64,000 bases of DNA from Bacillus sp. FJAT-52991 (GTDB taxonomy: Bacteria > Bacillota > Bacilli > Bacillales > Domibacillaceae): contig NZ_CP147404.1 of assembly GCF_037201805.1 (NCBI RefSeq), positions 1,016,001-1,080,000 of the forward strand, given 5' to 3'. The number at the start of each line of letters is the position of its first letter. The stretch's first letter is position 1. The notes under the pieces are model-generated. The model made no database searches. It had not been told where the DNA came from and worked only from the letters and a program-made list of their open reading frames with translations. The translations under genes were made by a program, and so were the position numbers. Of this stretch, positions 26,937-35,822 are shown in pieces.

Positions 26937-28025
26937 ATGATGGAGAAGATTATTTTATTTGAAGAACAATCCCCACTATGTCCGATTACGGCAATGGTCG
27001 AAGAGGCGAATCAATGTGTTTATTTTTATTTAATAGAAGAGCGGGGAGAGGAGCAAAATATCCGAGCAGTATGGGTACGCAATTATGGAAAAGCACCCGA
27101 ACAATTATGTGTTGAAGATATGCGTGAAGGCTTACCGCCATTACTTCCAGTCGCTTTTTGCGCACATCCAAATGGAGCAGAAAAACTAGACCCAGAAAAG
27201 ATCGAATTAATCTGGTTTGAGGAAGGAGATGGAGCGGCTTTACTGTACGAGCAAGAAGTGTTAGCTATTATTCCTGGCTGGGGCGGCACAGAACAATCCC
27301 CTGGTTATGCGAGAGATTGTACAGATATTTATCATTATGCGATTCCTTTAGGTGATCCAGCGGAAAATGTATTGTTTGAGCGAATGGAGCGGGCGCGAGA
27401 TTATTGGAATAGCTGGGATGAAGACAGCTGGCCAAGCTTTCAAACCAGTCAATTGCAGGCTATAGAAAGCAAGTTAGGAAAACATACAAAATATTATGCG
27501 ATTGATGGAGGATATTGGCCGCCGAAGGCAATCATTACCTTTGAGCAGGAGAAGTTAACATATGTGGTGACTCTCGGTACATCTCTTCTCTCACAGCCCC
27601 AAGTTGAACTGTATTTTGAAGAGCCAGAAAAATACAGGCGTTTTGAATTAGCATTGGCTATTCCGACAGCTTTATTGAAGCAGAACGAACAAGGAATTCT
27701 TCAATATATTAGTGCACAGACAAATGCACCTTGGAATTTCATCACATTTTTAGGACATGGTCAAACCATTATTTGCGAGGAGTTTCAAACAGACGAAGAA
27801 AACTTCCCTGCTGTGTTACTTGCTTGTTCTCCAAAAACAACTCCACAAATTATGTTTGAATCATTTCGGGGAGACAATATTAACCTGTTATGGATGATTC
27901 CTTTAACAGAAAAAGAATATCACTATGCAATGGAGCACGGAAGCGAGCTATTATTGGAACAAATCAAAGTGGAAGAGAAAGAGACATGGTGGATGTTTGA
28001 TGGCTGCCCGAAATTTAATATTTGA
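26937..28025 (+). CDS. SUFU-domain protein (immunity-type)
   Basis: A 362-residue cytoplasmic protein. Residues about 185-330 (KYYAIDGGYWPPKAIITFEQ ... GTSLLSQPQVELYFE ... RRFELALAIP, then FLGHGQTI) match the suppressor-of-fused (SUFU) fold used by bacteria as immunity proteins against polymorphic toxins. The N-terminal 170 residues are a separate unrecognised domain. The ATG pair at 26937/26940 is taken as start because AAAGGATGG precedes it; the upstream 111 codable bases are lysine/arginine rich and unlike the protein. An Imm22-like gene follows after 15 bases. Confidence 0.75.
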   Translation: MMEKIILFEEQSPLCPITAMVEEANQCVYFYLIEERGEEQNIRAVWVRNYGKAPEQLCVEDMREGLPPLLPVAFCAHPNGAEKLDPEKIELIWFEEGDGAALLYEQEVLAIIPGWGGTEQSPGYARDCTDIYHYAIPLGDPAENVLFERMERARDYWNSWDEDSWPSFQTSQLQAIESKLGKHTKYYAIDGGYWPPKAIITFEQEKLTYVVTLGTSLLSQPQVELYFEEPEKYRRFELALAIPTALLKQNEQGILQYISAQTNAPWNFITFLGHGQTIICEEFQTDEENFPAVLLACSPKTTPQIMFESFRGDNINLLWMIPLTEKEYHYAMEHGSELLLEQIKVEEKETWWMFDGCPKFNI

Positions 28026-28040
28026 AGAGGTATTTAATCT

Positions 28041-28454
28041 ATGTTGATGGAAGAAAATAACATGGTGTCCGTCTGGATCGGTAGAGCAGAAGACGAAGAG
28101 AAGGTAGACGCACTTATGGATTATGTTTATGATGAAGACGGTGATGCGATACCTCCTGAATTTTTACAATTTAGCGGAATTGATGATATTTATATAGATG
28201 AAGATTTTGTTGAAGTTTCGTTTCAGGAATCTACTCATTCTCTTACTAGCTTATTAGAGGAACACTCTTATTCAAATTATTTTTTACCTGAATTACTTCA
28301 GCGTTTTGACGATCAATTAACGGAGAAAGTGAATATCGCTCTATTAATCTATCACTTTGAGTTTAATGGAGCGGTGTCTGATGTGACGCTTGATGGTATT
28401 CAAATGTTTTATTTAGGAGCGGTTCCATTTGAAAAGGAGGATCTTTATACATGA
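28041..28454 (+). CDS. Immunity protein 22-like (Imm22)
   Basis: A 137-residue acidic protein. The segment MVSVWIGRAEDEEKVDALMD followed by YDEDGDAIPPEF and DEDFVEVSFQ is the pattern I associate with the Imm22 family, which protects against contact-dependent or secreted polymorphic toxins. It is very acidic, as many immunity proteins that mimic nucleic acid or block basic toxin domains are. It overlaps the next gene by four bases. No toxin or LXG/WXG secretion gene is adjacent. Confidence 0.75.
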   Translation: MLMEENNMVSVWIGRAEDEEKVDALMDYVYDEDGDAIPPEFLQFSGIDDIYIDEDFVEVSFQESTHSLTSLLEEHSYSNYFLPELLQRFDDQLTEKVNIALLIYHFEFNGAVSDVTLDGIQMFYLGAVPFEKEDLYT

Positions 28455-29098
28455 GTATTTTTTTAGACAAAGCTTCAAAAAGAAAGAAGAGATCTGAAAA
28501 GCTTCTTCAAAATCACGATGTTCCTGTGAATAAATTCCTTCCGGTCATCGAAAGTGATTTTCGGATGAGAGAGGTTGAGGAAGTAGCGAAGCGAGCGATG
28601 TGTGTTTGTGTTTGTGCGGTTAAAGGAGAAGGGCTAGAGCAGGAGACGGTCTTACAATTAATTGAAAAGTATGATTTGGGAAATAATTTAACGAGGGAAG
28701 AAAAAGAATTTATTTACGATGAAGCCCCAAGCCAACATGAGCGGACTCAATTTTCATGGAAATATGAATGCTACTGGGTATTGCTATGGGCATTAGGTTA
28801 TGTAGAGGAATTAACTTACCCTGATTCCATTTGTGATGTTCCATATGCAGTGCGCCAAATGGCTAATAGAACGGCAGAGAGCTTTATCAATGAATCCGTA
28901 CTGCGAACAAAAACAGAATTATTGGATGAAGCCGACCTTATTTTTCGAACTCACTGGGCGGTGCGGCAAGCCCAATTGGATCAAGTAGAGACTCCTGGTA
29001 ATCTAGATGGAGGAGTCGTTATGGAAAGACATTACGCTCTGAATTGGCTCGTTCGTTTTATGGATCAAGAGTGGGATGAGGTTGCAACTCATACATAA
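28451..29098 (+). CDS. DUF4272-domain protein
   Basis: A 215-residue soluble protein. The block FSWKYECYWVLLWALGYVEELTYPDSICD and the LRTKTELLDEADLIFRTHWAVR region match the DUF4272 family, often found in toxin-immunity neighbourhoods. It overlaps the Imm22-like gene, forming a three-gene unit. Biochemical role unknown. A multi-hairpin repeat begins 22 bases after the stop and may end the transcript. Confidence 0.75.
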   Translation: MSIFLDKASKRKKRSEKLLQNHDVPVNKFLPVIESDFRMREVEEVAKRAMCVCVCAVKGEGLEQETVLQLIEKYDLGNNLTREEKEFIYDEAPSQHERTQFSWKYECYWVLLWALGYVEELTYPDSICDVPYAVRQMANRTAESFINESVLRTKTELLDEADLIFRTHWAVRQAQLDQVETPGNLDGGVVMERHYALNWLVRFMDQEWDEVATHT

Positions 29099-29120
29099 TT
29101 TGCTTCACTGGTCATTTCTA

Positions 29121-29282
29121 GATAAAGTGAAACTTCAATCAGTGGGGGTTTTCTTCATCCCCCACTGATTGTTAGTTGAACGGATCGGGCGTTTACGGGC
29201 TGTTGATCCCCCACCTACACGGCTACGCTCCTTCTGCCATGTTGAGGTGGGAGTCTTACAGCCCGTTAATGCGGGATAAATA
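29121..29282 (-). repeat. Multi-hairpin repeat, copy 1
   Basis: On the minus strand it runs from TTTATCCCGCATTAACGGGC to TTGAAGTTTCACTTTAT. It contains ACGGGCTGT/ACAGCCCGT enclosing CCCACCT/AGGTGGG, and a second hairpin ATCAGTGGGGG/CCCCCACTGAT near its end. Two further copies lie at 39482-39703 and 48496-48656. The hairpin-rich ends without long inverted termini resemble non-autonomous IS200/IS605-type (PATE-like) elements. Confidence 0.85.
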
Positions 29283-29410
29283 TTAAAAGCTAGCTGAGAC
29301 ACTCAATGTGTCTCTTTTTTATTAGAAGTGAATTTTCATCATTAAACAAAACAGAATGTTCAGAAAAAATGTTGATTATGAACAATGAATGTGTTAACTT
29401 ATTAATCAAT

Positions 29411-29459
29411 TATGAAGTTTTAACTTCTTTAAATTATATAATGTTGTATAAACTTCATA
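29411..29459 (+). promoter_or_regulatory. Candidate RpiR operator and -10
   Basis: TATGAAGTTT (29411-29420) and AAACTTCATA (29450-29459) form a 10-bp inverted repeat, and GAAGTTTTAACTTC (29414-29427) is itself a palindrome, giving three GAAGTT half-sites. TATAAT at 29437-29442 lies between them. The layout suits repression or activation by the RpiR protein encoded 15 bases downstream. Confidence 0.6.
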
Positions 29460-29474
29460 TAAGGAGAGCTGAGC

Positions 29475-30317
29475 ATGGAGATATTTAATGAATTAAAGGA
29501 GAAGTATTCACAATTATCTAAGGGACAGCAAAAAGTTGGTGAGTATTTGCTGAAGAATCCACAAGAAATTGCGTTGCAGCCAGCTAGCCAAATTGGTCAT
29601 CGTATTGGTGTGAGTGAAACGACTGTCATTCGTTTTTGTTATTCATTAGGATTAAGTGGCTATTCACAGCTGCAAGCAATGGTGAGGGAACATCTGATTC
29701 ATCAAAAAAGCCACTTGAATAACTACTATTCTTCCAAAATGGAGATGGCTCGAGAGCCACATTTATACGCGCAAGTGATGGAGAAAGACGCAGAAAATAT
29801 TAGAAAAACGCGAGCTACTATTCAGGAACAGGATATAGAGCAAACCGTGATGAAGATCATGGAAGCAAATAAAGTATATATCACCGGAATGCGAACGTCT
29901 TTCGCACCGGCTCAATGGCTTTCATTTGTGTTAGGTTTAGTCCGAGATGATGTTCATTTATATCAACCAGCCACAGATGATTTAATAGCTGTCCTTCAGC
30001 AAATGAACAAGCAATCAGTGTTTGTTGCTATTACCTTTCATCGCTATGTGAAGGAAACGGTGAAGTTAGCTGAAATGGCGAAAGAGCAAGGAGCGTTTGT
30101 AATAAGTATAACCGATTCGGAACTGGCTCCCATTGCTCAGTTTAGTGATATTACATTCGTTATTGGAGAGGGGAAAGATGCAACTTTAGATGTTTTCCCT
30201 CCACTTTTTTCGTTGTTAAATGCGCTGATAGCGAGTATTTCTGTTCAATATGCTGAGCCGATAAAAGAGCGTCAAGAAGAGTATGAGCGGCTCAGTTCCG
30301 ATTATTTATTTTTTTAA
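29475..30317 (+). CDS. RpiR/MurR-family transcriptional regulator
   Basis: A 280-residue regulator: N-terminal HTH_6 domain (SKGQQKVGEYLLKNPQEIALQPASQIGHRIGVSETTVIRFCYSLG compressed over residues 14-60) and a C-terminal SIS domain (residues about 110-245) that normally binds a phosphosugar. GGAGAGC precedes the ATG. As first gene of the operon with M20 hydrolase, GNAT and N-succinylamino acid racemase, it probably senses an intermediate of that pathway; the SIS ligand pocket might accept a succinyl- or amino-acid-like effector instead of a sugar phosphate (speculative). Confidence 0.88.
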   Translation: MEIFNELKEKYSQLSKGQQKVGEYLLKNPQEIALQPASQIGHRIGVSETTVIRFCYSLGLSGYSQLQAMVREHLIHQKSHLNNYYSSKMEMAREPHLYAQVMEKDAENIRKTRATIQEQDIEQTVMKIMEANKVYITGMRTSFAPAQWLSFVLGLVRDDVHLYQPATDDLIAVLQQMNKQSVFVAITFHRYVKETVKLAEMAKEQGAFVISITDSELAPIAQFSDITFVIGEGKDATLDVFPPLFSLLNALIASISVQYAEPIKERQEEYERLSSDYLFF

Positions 30318-30342
30318 CAGAGGAAAGAAAGGAAGTCTTGTA

Positions 30343-31473
30343 GTGAAAAAGCAGCTAGAAGAGTTAAAACCGACCATTCAGCAACTGTATCATCATTTAC
30401 ATACCCATCCTGAAATAAGTTGGGAAGAGGTCGAGACGACAAAATATTTATTCCATCTATTAACGAGTTACGGATTTGAGCCACAAACATTTGATGATTG
30501 CACAGGATTAGTCGTTGAAGTGGGGACAGGAGAAAATGCTGTTGGGCTCCGTTGTGATATCGATGCTTTATGGCAGGAAGTTGATGAAGCTTTCACTGCC
30601 AACCATTCTTGCGGGCACGATGCCCATATGACGATGGCTGTCGGGACATTATTGTTGTTAAAGAAATTGTCCTATCAGCCAAAAGGGAAATTAGTGGTCA
30701 TTTTTCAACCGGCTGAGGAACAAGGAACAGGTGCATTAAAAATGATTGAAAAAGGTTTGGTCGATGAATTGGATTACTTGTATGGCGTTCATTTGAGACC
30801 GATTCAGGAATTGTCATATGGTCAGGCATCTTCGGGAATTCGGCACGGAGCGGCTCGATTTATGGCAGGCGAAATTATTGGGGAGGATGCTCATGCAGCG
30901 AGACCTCACCTTGGAAAGAATGCGATTGAGATTGGTGCCGATTTAGTTCAATCCTTAAGCCAAATTCATATGGACCCATCCATTCCTTCTTCGATTAAAA
31001 TGACAAAGTTTCAAAGCGGGGGTGAATCGAGCAATATTATTCCTGGAAAAGCTTCCTTCTCTTTAGATCTTCGTGCACAAACGAATGAAGTAATGAATCA
31101 ATTAACGGAGAAAGTGGTTCAAGTATGTAAAGGGTTAGAAATGGTTCATCAGGCAACAATTCAGCTTGAAACGAAATCAACCACAGCGGCGGCTATGGTA
31201 TCCGATGAAGCATCTGACATCATGGGGAAAGCCATTGCTAAAGTGCTTGGCAATGACCATGTTGTCGATCCCATCATTACGACTGGGGGAGAAGATTTTC
31301 ACTTTTACACATTAAAAAATCCAAGACTAAAGGCAACGATGCTAGGTCTTGGTTGTGACTTGCAACCGGGATTACATCATCCAAAAATGACGTTTAACGA
31401 AGAAGCCATTTATTCAGGTATCGAGATATTAGTAGAAACAATCATGAGTACATTTGAACAACTGGAAGGATGA
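30343..31473 (+). CDS. M20-family amidohydrolase (probable N-succinyl/N-acyl-L-amino acid deacylase)
   Basis: A 376-residue metallo-amidohydrolase. It has RCDIDAL (metal Asp), the NHSCGHDAHMTM zinc motif, PAEEQGTGA with the catalytic and metal Glu, and a late TTGGEDFHFY motif. GTG 30343 is chosen, with AAAGGAAG eight bases upstream; a longer frame would overlap rpiR. In the NSAR pathway described for Geobacillus, an M20 enzyme removes succinate from N-succinyl-L-amino acids, the final step. Co-location with GNAT and racemase supports that role. General peptidase D-like aminoacylase activity remains possible. Confidence 0.85.
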   Translation: MKKQLEELKPTIQQLYHHLHTHPEISWEEVETTKYLFHLLTSYGFEPQTFDDCTGLVVEVGTGENAVGLRCDIDALWQEVDEAFTANHSCGHDAHMTMAVGTLLLLKKLSYQPKGKLVVIFQPAEEQGTGALKMIEKGLVDELDYLYGVHLRPIQELSYGQASSGIRHGAARFMAGEIIGEDAHAARPHLGKNAIEIGADLVQSLSQIHMDPSIPSSIKMTKFQSGGESSNIIPGKASFSLDLRAQTNEVMNQLTEKVVQVCKGLEMVHQATIQLETKSTTAAAMVSDEASDIMGKAIAKVLGNDHVVDPIITTGGEDFHFYTLKNPRLKATMLGLGCDLQPGLHHPKMTFNEEAIYSGIEILVETIMSTFEQLEG

Positions 31474-31478
31474 GTACC

Positions 31479-32306
31479 TTGAACAATTATGTGATTCGAC
31501 CATTTCAAGATCAAACGGATTTTGAACAAATGCAAGTGTTAGAACAAAAGGTATGGGGGATTGAGCCAACCCCTATTCCACAAACATTAACTGTTCATCA
31601 GCATGGAGGCTTATTAATCGGTGCTTTTGCAGAAGAGACGTTAATCGGTTTTAGTTATGGATTTACCGGCTTTTCTAATGGTCACACTTATTTATGCTCG
31701 CATATGTTGGCCATCGATCCTGAGTATCAAAAAACAGGTATTGGCAAAGCCTTAAAGGATGCCCAAAAACAAGAAGCAATTAAATTAGGCTATGATTTAT
31801 TAACGTGGACATTTGATCCATTAGAAAGTGTGAATGCTTATTTAAACTTAACAAAATTAAAAGCGATTTGTGATACATATAAAGTGAACTGTTATGGGGA
31901 AATGAAAGACGGATTAAACAAAGGACTGCCTACCGATCGCTTGAAAGTGGATTGGTGGATTCAAAGTTCCTATGTAAATGGAGATCAAACATTTACTGAC
32001 GAGCAGGCAATTATATTTGCTGACTATGAAATAACACCAGCGGGTTTTCCGAAAATATCATTGATCCATTCTGAGTATGCAAGCAATAAAAATAGTGTAC
32101 TCGTTCCTGTCACAAAGAATTTCCAAGAAATCAAAACAAAAGATAGGGATTTAGCAATGGATTGGCGGATGAAAATGCGTGAGATTTTCACACAGCTGTT
32201 TGCCGAAGGATATGCCGTGGTCAAACTGCTTCCGAGACCTGATAAGCCTGTGCATTATTATTTATTTGTCCAAAAGAATTTAATTAATTTAGAGAGGGAA
32301 GGATAA
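31479..32306 (+). CDS. GNAT acyltransferase (probable D-amino acid N-succinyltransferase)
   Basis: A 275-residue COG3375-type GNAT protein. The acetyl-CoA-binding segment [18 protein letters not shown] is present at about residues 83-100, with the Q/R-x-x-G-x-G/A signature. The TTG at 31479 is preferred: GGAAGGA is eight bases upstream, whereas the ATG at 31470 directly abuts it. In the NSAR operon the GNAT enzyme succinylates D-amino acids from succinyl-CoA, giving substrate for the racemase. The next gene begins one base after its stop. Confidence 0.82.
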   Translation: MNNYVIRPFQDQTDFEQMQVLEQKVWGIEPTPIPQTLTVHQHGGLLIGAFAEETLIGFSYGFTGFSNGHTYLCSHMLAIDPEYQKTGIGKALKDAQKQEAIKLGYDLLTWTFDPLESVNAYLNLTKLKAICDTYKVNCYGEMKDGLNKGLPTDRLKVDWWIQSSYVNGDQTFTDEQAIIFADYEITPAGFPKISLIHSEYASNKNSVLVPVTKNFQEIKTKDRDLAMDWRMKMREIFTQLFAEGYAVVKLLPRPDKPVHYYLFVQKNLINLEREG

Positions 32307-32307
32307 A

Positions 32308-33411
32308 ATGAATATTCAAGAAGTTGTGTTACGACATTTAAAAATGGAATTGAAGTTTCCTTTTACCACTAGTTTTGGCACGATTCAAACGAGAGAATTT
32401 ATTTTAGTAGAAGTAAAAGATGAGCAAGGTGTATCAGGCTGGGGAGAGTCTGTCGCTTTTATGTCGCCTTTATATAGTGAAGAGACGCTTCAAACGAACT
32501 GGCATATGCTAGAGGACTTTCTTATTCCAATGTTAAAAGGAAAAGAAATTTCTCACCCAGATGAATTAGTGGAGTTATTTGCTTCCATTCGAAAAAACAA
32601 TATGGCCAAATCAGCTATTGAAGGAGCCGTTTGGGATTTATATGCAAAGAGACAAAACCTTCCGTTGTATCAATGCCTTGGCGGGGAAAGAACTCCGATT
32701 GAAGTAGGCATTAGCATCGGTATTCAAGACAGTATTGAAGAACTGCTTGCCATTGTGAAGAAACATGTAGAAGCGGGATATAAGCGGATTAAAGTGAAGA
32801 TTAAGCCAGGCTGGGATGTCGATGTCATTAGAGAAATTCGCCGTATTTATCCTGAAATTGCTTTAATGGCTGATGCAAACTCCGCTTATCGATTAGAAGA
32901 TTTAGATTTATTAAAGCAGCTAGATGAATTTAACTTAATGATGATTGAACAGCCGTTAGCTTCGGATGATATCGTCGATCACGCAATGGTTCAAAAAGAG
33001 TTGAAAACACCGATTTGTTTAGATGAAAGCATCCATTCTTGTGAAGATGCGCGTAAAGCTATCCAATTAGGAAGCTGTAAAATTATTAATATTAAAGTCG
33101 GCCGAGTAGGCGGTTTAACAGAATCGAAGAAAATTCATGATTTATGTAAAGAAAAGGGAATCGATGTTTGGTGCGGTGGAATGCTTGAAGCGGGTGTTGG
33201 TAGAGCCCATAATATTGCCTTGACGACGCTAAGTAACTTTACATTGCCAGGTGATACAGCTGCTTCTTCTCGATATTGGGAGAAAGACATTATTCAGCCA
33301 GAGGTCACTGTGCATGATGGATTGATCACTGTCCCAGAAGAAGCTGGAATGGGCTATGAGATGGATTTAGACGCTGTAGAACAATTTACGCTAAAAAAGA
33401 AAGTATACTAA
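32308..33411 (+). CDS. N-succinylamino acid racemase / o-succinylbenzoate synthase family
   Basis: A 367-residue enolase-superfamily (MLE subgroup) protein. Catalytic lysines appear as the KIKIKP-like segment RIKVKIKPG (residues about 160-168) and NIKVGRVGG (about 264-272); metal ligands lie in [14 protein letters not shown] and CLDES. It is the NSAR/OSBS family. The operon with deacylase and succinyltransferase, and without other men genes, points to N-succinylamino acid racemase as the real role rather than menaquinone synthesis. GAGAGGGAAGG precedes the ATG. Confidence 0.88.
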   Translation: MNIQEVVLRHLKMELKFPFTTSFGTIQTREFILVEVKDEQGVSGWGESVAFMSPLYSEETLQTNWHMLEDFLIPMLKGKEISHPDELVELFASIRKNNMAKSAIEGAVWDLYAKRQNLPLYQCLGGERTPIEVGISIGIQDSIEELLAIVKKHVEAGYKRIKVKIKPGWDVDVIREIRRIYPEIALMADANSAYRLEDLDLLKQLDEFNLMMIEQPLASDDIVDHAMVQKELKTPICLDESIHSCEDARKAIQLGSCKIINIKVGRVGGLTESKKIHDLCKEKGIDVWCGGMLEAGVGRAHNIALTTLSNFTLPGDTAASSRYWEKDIIQPEVTVHDGLITVPEEAGMGYEMDLDAVEQFTLKKKVY

Positions 33412-33429
33412 GGAGAGGGATACTAATAG

Positions 33430-33456
33430 CACCCGGGAATTCCGGGTGTTTCTTTA
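33430..33456 (+). terminator. Terminator of the NSAR operon
   Basis: Stem CACCCGG / CCGGGTG with loop GAATT, followed by TTTCTTT. Confidence 0.85.
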
Positions 33457-33498
33457 AAGTATATTAGTCAGAATATTAAGAATAAATGAGGGGTTTTT

Positions 33499-34575
33499 AT
33501 GAAAAAAGTTTTGCAAATTGCTGGGGCTTATATTGGCATTGTAGTGGGAGCAGGATTTGCATCCGGTCAAGAGATTTTGCAGTTTTTCACAAGCTTTGGT
33601 TGGATAAGCATTTTAGGAACGCTCGTTGCGACTGTGCTATTTTCTTTTTTGGGCATGAAAATTTTACAACTTGGCTCTAGGCTTCAAACACAATCTCATA
33701 AACATGTTATTGATTTAATTTGTGGGAAAGCATTAGGAAGAGTTGTTGATCTTTTCATTACATTTTTCTTATTCGGTGTAGCTGCTATTATGATCGCAGG
33801 AAGCGGTTCGATTTTTCAACAGCAATTTGGTATTAATCCGCTATATGGCAGCATGATCATGACGCTTTTGACAATTATCACTGTTTGTTTTAACTTTCAA
33901 AAAATGATTTCAGTTATTAGCTTAATGACACCTTTTTTATTTATCATAATTGGAATTGTTGCTGTTTATTCATTTGTTCAATATGGAGGAAGTGGGGAAT
34001 TATTTCAATTAGGGAAAACAGAGAATACGGCCGCTTCTAATTGGGTAGTTAGTGCTGTATTATATGTTTCTTACAATATTGCTGCTGGTTCTGCAGTTTT
34101 AGCTTTAATTGGAGGAGCGGAAAACAGCGAAAGAAAAGCTAGTTTAGGAGGGCTTTTGGGAGGAATTGGTCTAGGAGTCTTACTCTTACTTATTAACGCC
34201 GCGATGCTAGTGAACTTTAAAGAGATTCAATCTGCAGATATGCCCATTGTTTATATAGCTAATGAAATTTCCCCCGTGATTGGATATTCTATGTCTTTTA
34301 TATTATTGGCTATGATTTATAATACGACCGTTGGAATGATTTACGCTTTTACAGCTAGAATAGTTCCATCTCAAAAAAAATCATTTAAACCGTCCGTTAT
34401 TTTAGTTACTATTGCTGCTTTTTTGGCTAGTTTTGTAGGTTTCGTCAAGTTGGTTAGTACCCTTTATCCAATTATCGGTTACCTTGGCATGATTCTGATT
34501 GTTTCGGTCATTATTGCTTCATTTCGATTTAAAGGAAAGCAAATATCAGAAAATGAGGCAAAATCAATGAGTTGA
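33499..34575 (+). CDS. YkvI-like membrane transporter
   Basis: A 358-residue membrane protein with about ten helices. It begins MKKVLQIAGAYIGIVVGAGFASGQEILQFF, the sequence pattern of the YkvI family (LeuT-fold relatives, unwound first helix with GAGFASGQE). Transport substrate is unknown in the family. Its position right after the amino acid racemase operon, though behind a terminator, makes an amino acid substrate plausible. GAGGGG precedes the ATG. Confidence 0.8.
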   Translation: MKKVLQIAGAYIGIVVGAGFASGQEILQFFTSFGWISILGTLVATVLFSFLGMKILQLGSRLQTQSHKHVIDLICGKALGRVVDLFITFFLFGVAAIMIAGSGSIFQQQFGINPLYGSMIMTLLTIITVCFNFQKMISVISLMTPFLFIIIGIVAVYSFVQYGGSGELFQLGKTENTAASNWVVSAVLYVSYNIAAGSAVLALIGGAENSERKASLGGLLGGIGLGVLLLLINAAMLVNFKEIQSADMPIVYIANEISPVIGYSMSFILLAMIYNTTVGMIYAFTARIVPSQKKSFKPSVILVTIAAFLASFVGFVKLVSTLYPIIGYLGMILIVSVIIASFRFKGKQISENEAKSMS

Positions 34576-34590
34576 ATAGTGTGTGAACAT

Positions 34591-34624
34591 GAAGTAGTCA
34601 CCAAGCTGGGTGGCTTCTTTTTAT
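34591..34624 (+). terminator. Terminator after the YkvI-like gene
   Basis: GAAG..GTCACC and GGGTGGC..TTC pair around loop AAGCT, followed by a T run. Confidence 0.75.
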
Positions 34625-34795
34625 CTCATTAACAGAACTTCCACTTTAATACCTATTTTCTAATGATTAACTTACAATATTGAAACTTTTGTGACATAGC
34701 TATTTTTTAATTGTCTTTTAAACAAAATCAGAATAATATATAACATGCGGATACATGTTTCAATATAATTTACATCTCTTATCCATAGAGAATTA

Positions 34796-34813
34796 TTGTG
34801 AAATATTTAACAA
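34796..34813 (+). promoter_or_regulatory. Rex-like redox operator upstream of qoxA
   Basis: TTGTGAAATATTTAACAA fits the Firmicute Rex site TTGTGAA-N4-TTCACAA at every fixed position but one. It is 53 bases before the qoxA start. The other sequence in 34624-34865 shows a TATAAT at 34764 without a convincing -35. Confidence 0.6.
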
Positions 34814-34865
34814 AAAAAACGTAGTGTTTGACAGTGATTCATTATGTTTAAGGAAGGAGTACACT

Positions 34866-35789
34866 ATGAAGATGAAATGGGCTTTTTTATTTGTTATTTT
34901 CACCATTTCCACAGTACTTACAGGTTGTGGAAATCCTTTGATGGTCTTAGATCCGAAAGGGCCGTCTGCCAAAACCCTATCTGATACGATTATTCTTTCA
35001 ATTATCGTTATGGCAGGTATTTTGCTAGTTGTTTATGTACTTTATGTGTTTGTTCTTACAAAGTACCGTGCTTCGAAATTAGATAAGGATTATGAACCTC
35101 CTCACGAGGAAGGGAATCCCTGGCTGGAATTGACTTGGACTGTTATTCCTATTATTATCGTTATTTTCTTATCTGTTGTCACTGTAAAAACAACATATGA
35201 AGTGGAAACGACACCAAAGGGATATGCTGATCAAGAACCGTTAGTTATTTACGCTTCTTCTTCTAACTGGAAGTGGCATTTCAGCTATCCTGAAGAAGAA
35301 ATTGAAACTGTTAACTATGTCAATATTCCGACTGACCGACCAATCGAATTCCGATTATATTCATTCGGTCCAATCACTAGCTTCTGGATTCCGCAGTTAG
35401 CTGGACAGAAATATGCGATGAGTGATATGGTCACGAAAATTCACCTTGCAGCTGATACTCCAGGATCTTACATGGGTAGAAACTCTAACTTTAACGGTGA
35501 AGGATTCGCTCATATGGAATTTGAAGCACAAGCAATGACAGCGTCTGATTATGACGAATGGGTAAGTGATGTAAAAGAAACAGCACCAAAATTAACAGAA
35601 AAAGAGTTTGATAGTCTTTTAGAAGCTGATCATGTAGGACGTAAAACTTATACATCTACTCACTTAGAGTTCCGTCCAGCTCCAGAAGGTGAACATGGCG
35701 GACATAATCATGGAGCAAGTGCAGAGGAGAACGAAACATGCTCTTCTACTGCAAACAAAGACAACACGCCTCAACATGAAGAAAAATAA
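34866..35789 (+). CDS. qoxA: Cytochrome aa3 menaquinol oxidase subunit II
   Basis: A 307-residue lipoprotein. The signal peptide ends in a lipobox LTGC (Cys at about residue 21), two membrane helices follow (about 41-63 and 85-105), then the extracytoplasmic cupredoxin domain. The domain lacks the CuA cysteines (segment SNWKWHFSYPE then SFWIPQLAGQKYAM), which marks a quinol oxidase and not a cytochrome c oxidase. The ATG at 34866 with GGAAGGAG upstream gives a proper signal sequence; the longer frame upstream is not conserved-looking. It binds menaquinol-side partners in the Qox complex. Confidence 0.95.
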   Translation: MKMKWAFLFVIFTISTVLTGCGNPLMVLDPKGPSAKTLSDTIILSIIVMAGILLVVYVLYVFVLTKYRASKLDKDYEPPHEEGNPWLELTWTVIPIIIVIFLSVVTVKTTYEVETTPKGYADQEPLVIYASSSNWKWHFSYPEEEIETVNYVNIPTDRPIEFRLYSFGPITSFWIPQLAGQKYAMSDMVTKIHLAADTPGSYMGRNSNFNGEGFAHMEFEAQAMTASDYDEWVSDVKETAPKLTEKEFDSLLEADHVGRKTYTSTHLEFRPAPEGEHGGHNHGASAEENETCSSTANKDNTPQHEEK

Positions 35790-35822
35790 TAATTTTTATA
35801 GAGTACGAAAGGAGTCACACAC

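Noticed and set aside
29121..29282. Possible CRISPR or tRNA-like structure in the multi-hairpin repeat
   Set aside because: No regular repeat-spacer pattern and no tRNA features; the hairpins recur as one dispersed unit.
29306..29488. Plus-strand frame of 60 codons before rpiR
   Set aside because: It covers the rpiR promoter and operator region, is AT-rich, and has no ribosome binding site.
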